Shown piece after piece: positions 45,287 to 53,500 of a stretch of DNA of 64,000 nt. Position 1 is the first letter of the stretch, and every line of letters begins with the position of its first letter. The translations under genes and the position numbers were made by a program. Under the pieces are notes generated by a model. It searched no databases and was not told the origin of the DNA. It saw only the letters and a program-made list of their open reading frames with translations. The stretch is from Candidatus Poseidonia sp. (GTDB lineage Archaea > Thermoplasmatota > Poseidoniia > Poseidoniales > Poseidoniaceae): assembly GCA_016778305.1 (NCBI GenBank), contig JADHPT010000005.1, forward strand, positions 42,566 to 106,565, read 5' to 3'.

Positions 45287-46045
45287 ATGGATTCGAGCGT
45301 CATCGAACTTCCTCTTTCAGGTGGAGTACATCGGGCATTCATGATGCCATTCAAGGATCTTTCATTGGAGAAGGTCCCGCTAGCGAATCCGGATGAAGTG
45401 GCCACCTTCGTTACTGAAAAACGAAGAAGGGAACATCTCAGCGGCCGATATTTGCTGGGTTTAGCGCTCAGTGAATGGGGTTGTGGAGATCTGTCCTATC
45501 TTGAAGTCCAACGTGATGAGTTCCGCGCACCTCGATTGGCCTACATCCAAGGTGTTTGGCAGCGTAGGGCATTGCCTTCAATTTCCATCGGCCACGCTGG
45601 TGGTCATGCCTTCGTAGCCCTTGCTCCCGCAGAGGTAGGTATTGGCATCGACGGTGAGTTGCTCGAACGCGAATTGGCTGTAAATGCCTTTGACCTCATG
45701 GCCAAAGGGGAAGAACTCCACGAACTTCTGTCGCAACCCCAGCATGCAATGCGAATGTGGGTCAAGAAAGAAGCAGTGCAAAAAGCAATGGGTTTGGGAA
45801 TGCATCTCAACCCTCGGGATATTCAACTTTCAATTGAAAGTAATAATCAAATTATTTCAATTGAAAATTTAAAAATCCAATTGGATTATTACGAACACAA
45901 TGGATACAGAATCGCCTTGGCTACAACCCCGCAAGAGGTTCGCCCAATGAGTGCAGAAGACACCCTCTTGGAGGAAACGAGATCGGCAATGGATGCGAAT
46001 CCAGACTGGGGCGTTGGATGCAAAACAAATCGCAAGGGTCTCTAA
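45287..46045 (+). CDS. Sfp-type 4'-phosphopantetheinyl transferase
   Basis: A 252-aa protein. GRYLLGLALSEWG, SISIGHAGGHAFVALAPAEVGIGIDGELLER and MRMWVKKEAVQKAMGLGM give the family motifs in order: the S-x-S-H(A)G stretch, the (V/I)GIDxE metal site (here GIGIDGE) and the W(x)KKEAxxKAxGxG signature. It transfers the phosphopantetheine arm from CoA to a carrier protein. It is 12 bases downstream of the megasynthase and is therefore its likely activator, which makes the Thr in the ACP sites puzzling. GGTGAGGT precedes the ATG. Codons 181-204 form a strongly AT-rich patch with three palindromes. The stop directly abuts that of the convergent gene. Confidence 0.9.
   Translation: MDSSVIELPLSGGVHRAFMMPFKDLSLEKVPLANPDEVATFVTEKRRREHLSGRYLLGLALSEWGCGDLSYLEVQRDEFRAPRLAYIQGVWQRRALPSISIGHAGGHAFVALAPAEVGIGIDGELLERELAVNAFDLMAKGEELHELLSQPQHAMRMWVKKEAVQKAMGLGMHLNPRDIQLSIESNNQIISIENLKIQLDYYEHNGYRIALATTPQEVRPMSAEDTLLEETRSAMDANPDWGVGCKTNRKGL
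45827..45887. repeat. Cluster of three AATT-centred palindromes in an AT-rich patch
   Basis: Within the transferase gene, CTTTCAATTGAAAG (45827-45840), TTTCAATTGAAA (45855-45866) and AATCCAATTGGATT (45874-45887) are perfect palindromes with centres 27 and 20 bases apart. The patch is far richer in A and T than flanking coding sequence and uses AAT, ATT, AAA and TTA codons that are otherwise scarce here. It may bind a protein or mark a local sequence replacement. Confidence 0.6.
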
Positions 46046-46471
46046 TTACTTCCACAGGCGACTTGACTCCCATGGGAGATCCAATGCTATTCCGATTTCA
46101 GTGAGGATGACGAAATTTAACAATATATAGGCCAATACGCTACCGATGGCAACGACCAGTGAAGTGTTGATCACGCGCTGACGTTGACGACGCACCTCGT
46201 CGAGGGTGCAGATGCCATCTCTTCGGAAATAAAGGACCAAACCTGCGATGACAAAGGCAATTGAGAGGATGCTAAGGGCGGGACGGAACCACCAATACCC
46301 GTTTTCTCCCCAATACAGATTATTTGAGAGGGCCGTAGCAGATGACACGCTAGCAAGGCCAAACATGACCAGCACCACGCTTGGGAAACAGCACATGGAT
46401 GCGAGGAAGGCGGAGCCTCCTACGACCTTCCAAAGCGATTTGACATCGCCTGATGCAACGGGCTCGCTCAT
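46046..46471 (-). CDS. MerT-like small membrane protein
   Basis: A 141-aa protein with about four membrane segments from the ATG at 46471. The first helix has a Cys-Cys pair (FLASMCCFPSVVLVMFG, residues 27-28), as in the first helix of mercuric transporter MerT and relatives, where it receives a metal ion. RRDGICTLDEVRRQRQR between later helices has a single Cys, where MerT carries a second pair. There is no MerP, MerA or metal regulator nearby. A metal transporter is possible but not established. Confidence 0.6.
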   Translation of the reverse strand: MSEPVASGDVKSLWKVVGGSAFLASMCCFPSVVLVMFGLASVSSATALSNNLYWGENGYWWFRPALSILSIAFVIAGLVLYFRRDGICTLDEVRRQRQRVINTSLVVAIGSVLAYILLNFVILTEIGIALDLPWESSRLWK

Positions 46472-46509
46472 GATCTTCAGTAGGTAGGGGAGTTTTTGAA
46501 AGATTGTTC

Positions 46510-48156
46510 TCAACTGCAGTCATTGAAGTCTGAACTCGTGTTCAATCCATCGTGGTAAAGTTTGAGCGGAAGAACGGGCGTTCCGTCCGACCATTTGCCC
46601 ATTTGGGTAAGCATCGTCTCGTCAGTCAAGTACTGATATGCCCAGTCTGCGGTGAAGGTGTCACCGCGACTCTGGGCAACGATGAAGTCAGCTTGCGCAT
46701 CGATCCTCCTGTAGAAACTCCAATCTGAAAGGGTGTCATGGGCGGGGTCGGCCTGCAAATAATGACTTGCTATGAGTCGTGGGAAACCATATTTATCAGA
46801 TTGAACCTCAATCAATTGGTTTCGTTCAGTTGGTAATTGTGGAAACATTTGCTGGAAAAAAGCCCCGGGGCAAACGCCTACTGACATATCATCTCTTGAA
46901 ACGCCGATTTGAACCAGCGTCTGTTCAGGGAGGTTGGTCAGATTTGGTTGAAGGCTGGCTTGGGCAGGACGGCTCGCTGGGGCCTCGAGAGCGACGACCA
47001 AGGAATGGTTTGCCCAGCCCCGGCTGAGGACATCATCCAGAGTGATGAAGGTATATGCCGCCCCGAGGCTGTGGCCGCCCACCCATAGATCGCTGGGATT
47101 GACGTTTATGTCACCCAAATGGGCGTTGACCTCAGCATGCCTTGGTGCTTGCATCGTCATCAAGTTGAGGTGTTCAATAGCCGCCCGAATAGCAACATCA
47201 CGATAGGTATGTTGCAAGAAATCACTTTCCCCTCCAAGGTCCGTGGCTTCGAAGTCTTCATGGCCGTCAGGTCGGAGGTCTGAAGGATACTGGAGAAGCG
47301 CCACAGCCATGCCTTTCGCTGCAAGATGCTTCATCCAATCTTGGTAAGCATCAGCGTCGGGATAACCGAATCCGTGTAGGAGGATGGCGAGAGGAATCGA
47401 TTCAACTCCCTTATCTTCTGCAATGAGGGGCAAGGTCAGATAGACGCTGAAGGTGATGTCATCTTCGAGTTCCCCCTGGACTGCCTTGACCTCTTCAGGC
47501 ATCTCGTATGCTTCGCTGAATTGCACGGTATCAAAGGGTCCTGGAGCAGCCCCGTAGCCGATGACGGGAGCATCGGGTGGTGATGGTGCAAAGCCAATGA
47601 GTGCGGGTACGCCCGGAACGATAAGCCAAGCCGCAAAAAATACGCCGCAGAGATGGAGAATACGAGGCCAAGCAATCCTTTGTTGCCCCATTTCCCTGAT
47701 GGTGGGCATCCCACTAAGAGCCAGCAGAAGCGAAACGAGTATCACCCCAAAGAGGGTGGGAAGGAGCAAGAACGCACCGCGCAGGTAAAAAACATCCATG
47801 AGGAAATGAATGGTGGTCGAACCGAAGGTCAAACCGATGAGGAAATACATGGTGAGACGTATCCTTGGTGAAGCCTCTCGGGCCAATCGCTTGCGTACGA
47901 GGTAGGCTGATGATACGATGAACATCACGAAGAGGAGCACGCCTTCCATTGACGAGCGTAGAGCCATGGTCCATTCAAGAGAGCGAACCGCATGAGGCCA
48001 CACAGCATCTACGATATCTTTGCCCTGAAGCAGTCGCAGAATCATTTCCCCGTAGGATGCGAAGAAACCCAAAGCCAGGGCGAGAACAGCCGTCATTAGG
48101 GGTGGCCGTGAAGCGAGGGTAGTTTCTTCCTCCGCTGCCAAAGACTCCATTATCAT
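46510..48156 (-). CDS. Membrane-anchored alpha/beta hydrolase
   Basis: A 548-aa protein. The first 195 residues hold about five membrane helices (MTAVLALALGFFASYGEMIL, SSMEGVLLFVMFIVSSAYLV, LTMYFLIGLTFGSTTIHFLMDV, LLLPTLFGVILVSLLLALSG, ILHLCGVFFAAWLIVPGVP). The rest is an alpha/beta hydrolase domain, with LAILLHGFGYPDADAY (HG oxyanion region), LWVGGHSLGAAYTFI (nucleophile elbow GHSLG) and a likely catalytic His in the C-terminal ASHYLQADPAHDTL area. It probably cleaves esters or peptides on the outside of the membrane. It lies 39 bases after an M28 peptidase on the same strand. Confidence 0.85.
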   Translation of the reverse strand: MIMESLAAEEETTLASRPPLMTAVLALALGFFASYGEMILRLLQGKDIVDAVWPHAVRSLEWTMALRSSMEGVLLFVMFIVSSAYLVRKRLAREASPRIRLTMYFLIGLTFGSTTIHFLMDVFYLRGAFLLLPTLFGVILVSLLLALSGMPTIREMGQQRIAWPRILHLCGVFFAAWLIVPGVPALIGFAPSPPDAPVIGYGAAPGPFDTVQFSEAYEMPEEVKAVQGELEDDITFSVYLTLPLIAEDKGVESIPLAILLHGFGYPDADAYQDWMKHLAAKGMAVALLQYPSDLRPDGHEDFEATDLGGESDFLQHTYRDVAIRAAIEHLNLMTMQAPRHAEVNAHLGDINVNPSDLWVGGHSLGAAYTFITLDDVLSRGWANHSLVVALEAPASRPAQASLQPNLTNLPEQTLVQIGVSRDDMSVGVCPGAFFQQMFPQLPTERNQLIEVQSDKYGFPRLIASHYLQADPAHDTLSDWSFYRRIDAQADFIVAQSRGDTFTADWAYQYLTDETMLTQMGKWSDGTPVLPLKLYHDGLNTSSDFNDCS

Positions 48157-48195
48157 CTAAAAAGCCCCTCGCCTTCAAGAAGATTCGTTTCGAAT

Positions 48196-49614
48196 TCAGG
48201 CCCCTACATTGCGAATTTCGGGAGTCTGATCCGCAAAGAGGAATTCCAGCATAGCAGCCCACATGACGAATTCAATGCTCGCTTCGAGATTTTCTTGTCC
48301 TCCAACAACCGAAACCATGTTCTCGAGGGTGTCGGTTGGAGAATGGTAAGCCGAATAATCAGCGTCATAGGCCCCTAAGTGGAAGATTGTTTGAGCGCCC
48401 AGATCCCTAAACGTCACGTGGTCTGAGCGTCCAAAAGTGTCCTCGTGGACATCCATAACGAGGTTGTAGTGGTCGTCCCAGTGTTGGTCACAACCAGCAC
48501 CATAACTGTCTTCGATACGAAGGTCCATCGGTGCCTTCAACACGTTACGATGAACGTGGTCGAGGATACTTGTAATGGCAACATCTTGGACTTCGGGGTC
48601 AATGTCTGGTCCCGACCATGCATGGTATGGGAAAGGGTCGCCATTTTCTTTCACGGCAGGCCACGAGATGCCCATCATGTCCATATTGATATAGAATCGA
48701 AGTTCCTTATCCTGCGGAAGACATGCATCACAATCGTTGTTTGCAAAGGCATTGGAGCCTCGCAAACCTTCTTCCTCAGAGGACCATAATGCAAGGAATG
48801 TGTCGCATTCAACCTCGAGGTCAACCAAAACCTGAGCGAGAAGCATGATCGAAACGGTGCCTGCAGTATTGTCGTAGGCGCCTTCCCAGGTGCCGCCACC
48901 GGGCGGTCCAGCAGGTGGAGCGATGTCCATGTGTGCGCCCATACCTTGTACGCAATCATCTGTCCGACCTTCTTTCCAAGCAACGACGTTCAGAGACTCG
49001 GGCTGAGTGGGATTCAAGGTGTCGATGACACGCATGAGATGGGTGTCGTAACCCAATCCCTCAAAATGGCCTTGGAAGTAGGAAGCTGCTCGCTCAAATT
49101 GGGCATTTGGACTGCCCATCCAGCGGAAGTTGTAGGACCCACAGTCTGCCGAAGGCGTGTCACAGGTAATGTAATCCATTTTTTCGAACCATTCCGATCC
49201 GCTCATGGCAGGTGTTCCGTTTCCTACGGTGGGATTCAACACGGTCTTACGACCTTCAGCATCGTAAATCGTCAATTCAACGGCCTCAGTATAAGGCGTG
49301 GTTAACAACTTGAGTTGGACTCGGTCACCGTCTACAGGCACTGAACTATCAATATCGATTGAACCGTTGACGAAGAACAAGACATCATGTGCTGGAGCGG
49401 AGATTCGCAACCCTTCTCCCATAAGGAGGAGTTCGTGGAATTCTCCAGCTCGAACCACGGCATCACTTGCTGAAAGGCCGTCAATTGTCAGCACACTGTC
49501 AGCGTCAACGCCGACATCATCTCCATCCCTACCAAAGCATCCTGCGAGTGGGGTGAGCAACATCAAGAGCACGATGAGAAGCGCCTTGCGAGTCTTCTGC
49601 CCGTGACCTGACAT
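48196..49614 (-). CDS. Secreted M28-family zinc aminopeptidase, lipoprotein-like
   Basis: A 472-aa protein. KALLIVLLMLLTPLAGCFGRDGDD is a signal peptide ending in a lipobox-like LAGC, so it may be lipid-anchored. The M28 metal ligands appear in order: MGAHMDIAPP (His), WEGAYDNTAGT (bridging Asp), LALWSSEEEGLRGS (catalytic Glu and ligand Glu), INMDMMG (Asp) and SAYHSPTDT (His). This is the pattern of dizinc exopeptidases that release N-terminal residues from peptides. Its place next to a membrane hydrolase and near a giant subtilase supports extracellular protein degradation. Confidence 0.93.
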   Translation of the reverse strand: MSGHGQKTRKALLIVLLMLLTPLAGCFGRDGDDVGVDADSVLTIDGLSASDAVVRAGEFHELLLMGEGLRISAPAHDVLFFVNGSIDIDSSVPVDGDRVQLKLLTTPYTEAVELTIYDAEGRKTVLNPTVGNGTPAMSGSEWFEKMDYITCDTPSADCGSYNFRWMGSPNAQFERAASYFQGHFEGLGYDTHLMRVIDTLNPTQPESLNVVAWKEGRTDDCVQGMGAHMDIAPPAGPPGGGTWEGAYDNTAGTVSIMLLAQVLVDLEVECDTFLALWSSEEEGLRGSNAFANNDCDACLPQDKELRFYINMDMMGISWPAVKENGDPFPYHAWSGPDIDPEVQDVAITSILDHVHRNVLKAPMDLRIEDSYGAGCDQHWDDHYNLVMDVHEDTFGRSDHVTFRDLGAQTIFHLGAYDADYSAYHSPTDTLENMVSVVGGQENLEASIEFVMWAAMLEFLFADQTPEIRNVGA

Positions 49615-49675
49615 ATCCCTTCTTCTCGCATGCTCTTCTTAGGTCTTAGCCTTCTGCCGAAAGATGGAGATGGAC

Positions 49676-50326
49676 TCAATAGGGTACGTCTTTCCAACCG
49701 ATTTTGTAGCCGATGATGTTGAAGGTACGGTGGAGGACGGGCGTAAAGAGAATGAGTCCAATCATGGGCAAGCGAAGTTCTTCTGCGGCTAATACCGACG
49801 TGCCGAGAAAGAGTTGGCCCCACAAAAACACCATGATCGCAAACGGTAGCGTGTCGAGGAGCGGGGCTTTTGAGGAGATGTCACCCTCCCGCTTGAGCCC
49901 ACGACGTCGCTTGAAGAAGGAGCCCGTACTATCGCCGACCAAACAAGCCAAACCAAGGAAGGTTCCGAGAATAAATGCCGTTCCTAAGGTACCTCCCACA
50001 TCAAACCAGGTTTGCTCTGAACCGATGAGGGGGTTAGCGAACACGGTTGAACCGGTCAAAACGCCATCAATCGTGCCCTCGGGGAGTGTGGTGGCCATGA
50101 TGACGCACAAGAGTCCGGATGTGAGGGAGCCGCCGATGAGACCGTTCCATGTTTTTCCGTCTCCAAGCATTCGGTTGCCGTCCTTCATGACACGTCCACC
50201 GTCGATTGGCCACGGACCGTAACCGGTCTTAGGGAACCATTTCCCCCACATCATGGCAAAGGTATTGGCGAGGAAACCTGGCAAATAGAGCCAGAGCGTA
50301 AGCAGACAAAGGAGAAAGAAATTCAC
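49676..50326 (-). CDS. carS: CDP-archaeol synthase CarS
   Basis: A 216-aa integral membrane protein with about five helices. Hallmarks of the CarS (former DUF46) family are the N-terminal LYLPGFLANTFAMMWGKWFP, LGDGKTWNGLIGGSLTSG and GDSTGSFFKRRRGLKREGDISSKAPLLDTLPFAI. It condenses CTP with unsaturated archaetidic acid to give CDP-archaeol, the precursor of archaeal polar lipids. I place the start at GTG 50326 because GAGGTG lies seven bases upstream, rather than the TTG at 50341. Its presence shows that this genome makes archaeal ether lipids in addition to having a fatty-acyl synthase. Confidence 0.93.
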   Translation of the reverse strand: MNFFLLCLLTLWLYLPGFLANTFAMMWGKWFPKTGYGPWPIDGGRVMKDGNRMLGDGKTWNGLIGGSLTSGLLCVIMATTLPEGTIDGVLTGSTVFANPLIGSEQTWFDVGGTLGTAFILGTFLGLACLVGDSTGSFFKRRRGLKREGDISSKAPLLDTLPFAIMVFLWGQLFLGTSVLAAEELRLPMIGLILFTPVLHRTFNIIGYKIGWKDVPY

Positions 50327-50441
50327 GATAGGGCACCTCAAGATGGCTTCTTGGGCAAAATGTCCTCACGGCGAGCCTTTCATACTTCCGTGGCTCACTT
50401 CATGCACAGTGGGGATACTGACGTAACTCAGCGTTGAGAGG

Positions 50442-50513
50442 TGCGGATAGCGGGAGTCGAACCCACGACATAAGGTTGGAAACCTCAGATGATAACCACT
50501 TCACCATATCCGC
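50442..50513 (-). tRNA. tRNA-Gly (anticodon UCC)
   Basis: The minus strand reads GCGGATA...TATCCGC, a perfect seven-base acceptor stem, with D arm GGTGAAGTGGTTATCATC, an anticodon arm TGAGG-TTTCCAA-CCTTA with anticodon TCC, and T arm GTGGG-TTCGACT-CCCGC. The length is 72 bases with discriminator A and no encoded CCA. No intron is seen. It lies between carS and the subtilase gene. Confidence 0.95.
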
Positions 50514-50575
50514 AGTGTGGTGTGCCGACCCAGCAACCTCTACTCTTTGAGTCAATCGGTGGACGGACTTCATGT

Positions 50576-53500
50576 TCACTTTTTGCGCCGAAGGTCGTCA
50601 AAGACCGACGAGTTCACGCTCCGCTTCCGAACGGTCGGCGGGGCATTCTGTTGGCCGATCATAGGAGGTGAGGGGCTCCGGGGGCTGATGCCCCGACTGT
50701 GTCGCATCTCTTCCGCTCTGGCTACGCGCATGGCGTCGCTTCGCACGTTACGGCTGTGACCACGGATCATGAGCGCCCCCATCAGGACAAAGAGCACCAG
50801 CGCACCGAGAGCTGCTTGCACCATTGAATTCTCAGCCAGTGCGGTCAATGCCGATGTTTGCTCGCTGTCGTAAACGGTTACCGGGGCGTTCGAATCCTCA
50901 GTCCGCAATACGACGGTGACGGTGTCCATGGGGATCTCTGCACCTGGCTCATAGGCGGTTAGCAAAATTTGGTGATTACCAACATCACGTGCATTGCCTG
51001 AGAAGGTGACGGTTTGTGAATTTCCACTCTCAGAGGTGAACGTGAGGAAGTGACCCGATGATTCTCCCGTTACGCTGGAGGTCGCCAACCAGTCAATATT
51101 CGCGGCAAAGGCTGAGGCCATGGACGTGGTTAAGGTACAGCTGAAGGTGAAATATCCGCTTGCTGCAAGGTCCAGGTCAATGGTCAACGGTGTGCAGGAA
51201 AGACTTGCTTCCGCTGAGTTCCGAGAAGCATCATCGGGCCAGTGATCCGGCTTGTGTGCTCCTAAAGATTGATTGTCGCCCCAGCCATCACCATCGCTGT
51301 CAACGTGTTGACTTCGTTCATCAGGGAAGGCATCCGTATCGTCTGCCCATCCGTCGGCGTCGGTGTCCAAACATCCTTGCTGGCTTCCTCGAGTCGAGGT
51401 TCCAGCCACTAGCGGGCATGAATCCCCGTCGGTTCCAGTCGCTTCATCTCCGTATCCGTCGCCATCTGTATCGTACCACTGTGAATCATCTGCAGGCCAA
51501 AGATCGTTTGAGTCACTCACCGTATCTCCGTCAGTGTCAACGCAACCGTACAGGTCAAGAATCGACGTGCCTGCCGTGGCGTTGCAGGCATCAGGAGTCA
51601 TTCCGTCGGCATTGTCACCGTATCCGTCACCGTCGGCGTCGGCCCATTGCGTTGCTTCGGCGGGGAAGGCATCGTTGGTATCGGAGGTTCCGTCAGCGTC
51701 GCTGTCCAAGCAGCCAAAGCGATCCATCGTTGAGGAACCGGATTCACTCGGGCACACGTCAGCCTCGTGACCGTTGATGTTGTCACCAAAACCGTCACCG
51801 TCGCTGTCAACGGATTGTGTTGGTTCGTCAGGGAATGCGTCTGCACCATCGCTCGTGTTCCAGCCGCTTAGGTTGCCAACTGGCAGCGTTGGGTCCGAGA
51901 CACCATCGCCATCACTGTCCACACATCCGAGCCGGTCAGAGGTTGAATTTCCGCTGATGAGCGGGCAGACGTCTTCGACGTCATCATAACCATCTCCATC
52001 GCTGTCAGTCGTTCGTGTTGGGTCATTGGGGAAGGCATCTGTTCCGTTGGATACGCCGTCAGCGTCACTGTCAACACAGCCGAAGCGGTCAATGGTTGAC
52101 GTTCCTGCTTCTCCCGGGCAAGCATCGGGTTGTATACCACTCGCATTGTCTCCATAGCCGTCGCCGTCCTGGTCAAGCCATTGAGTGGCAAGATTGGGCA
52201 ATGCGTCGACGACGTCATCCCATCCATCTCCATCCGTATCGGGGCAACCGAGTCGGTAGCCCTGGGTTGAGTTCCCCGCTTGGCTGGTGCATGAATCTGG
52301 CTCTACGCCACCAGGGTTGTCGCCGTAGCCATCGCCGTCAGCATCCATCCATTGGGTAAATTCGTCGGGGTGAGAGTCGTCTTGGTTTGCCCACCCGTCA
52401 GCATCGCTATCGGGGCAGCCATAGGTGCCATTTTGCCACGATTGACCGTGTTCTGAAGGACATGCATCGGGTAAATTTCCAGCTGCATTGTCGCCGTATC
52501 CGTCACCGTCAGTATCGTTCCACTGGGTTGTATCGGTCATGAAGGCATCAGCGCCGTCGTTGACTGTCCATGAGGCGTCGGGATCTGAATAGCCATCTCC
52601 GTCTTGGTCAGGACAGCCCTTTCTATCGTGCATCGAGGTGCCAAAGAAGGCAGGACAGTCATCGTCCAATCCGTCGTCGTAGCCATCTCCGTCACTGTCG
52701 CCCCAGCGAGTAGGGTCGTTGGGGTAGGCGTCAGCACCGTCGTCAATGGTCCACAGTGAATCTGCGTCAGAGTAGCCGTCGCCGTCTGTATCAGGACAGC
52801 CCAAGCGATCTTGAGTGGAAGTGCCTGAGAATGTTGGGCATTGGTCTCCGTTGGTTCCCGCAGGGTTGTCGCCGTATCCGTCTCCGTCCCCGTCAACCCA
52901 TTGGGTGGCATCGCTTGGGAAGGCGTCGGCTCCGTTACCGACCGTCCAAGAACTGTCGTTGTCCGAGGAACCGTCATTGTCGGAATCGGGACAACCGAAA
53001 CGGTCACGAGTCGATGTACCGGATGCTGACGGGCACGCGTCGGCTTGGAAACCACTGGCCTCATCCCCGTAACCGTCAGCATCAGCGTCCGCCCATTGAG
53101 TTGATTCGCTCGGGAAGGCATCATCAACATCGGCGTAACCATCACCATCGCTGTCTGCACAACCGAGTCGACCGAGTTGTGTGGATGTGCCCGCCGTTGA
53201 GGGGCAAGCATCGGGGTTGTTTCCAGTCGCATTATCACCGTATCCGTCGCCGTCTCCGTCAGCCCACTGCGTGGCATCAGAGACGAATGCATCCGCATTA
53301 TTTGCAGCGACCGTCCATCCAGAATCAGGATCCGAGTAACCATCACCGTCCGTATCGGTACAACCGTAGCGGTCTTGATTAGACAAACCGCTGCTCGAGG
53401 GACAAGCATCTCCTGTTGTTGCAGGGGGTGGGTTGTCGCCGTATCCGTCACCATCGCTGTCAATCCACTGTGTGGCATCATTGGGGTAAGCGTCAGCGCC

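Noticed and set aside
35660-46045. Horizontal-transfer island with att sites or transposases around the synthase operon
   Set aside because: No tRNA, integrase, insertion sequence or flanking direct repeat is visible; apart from the AT-rich patch in the transferase, base composition looks like that of the neighbours.
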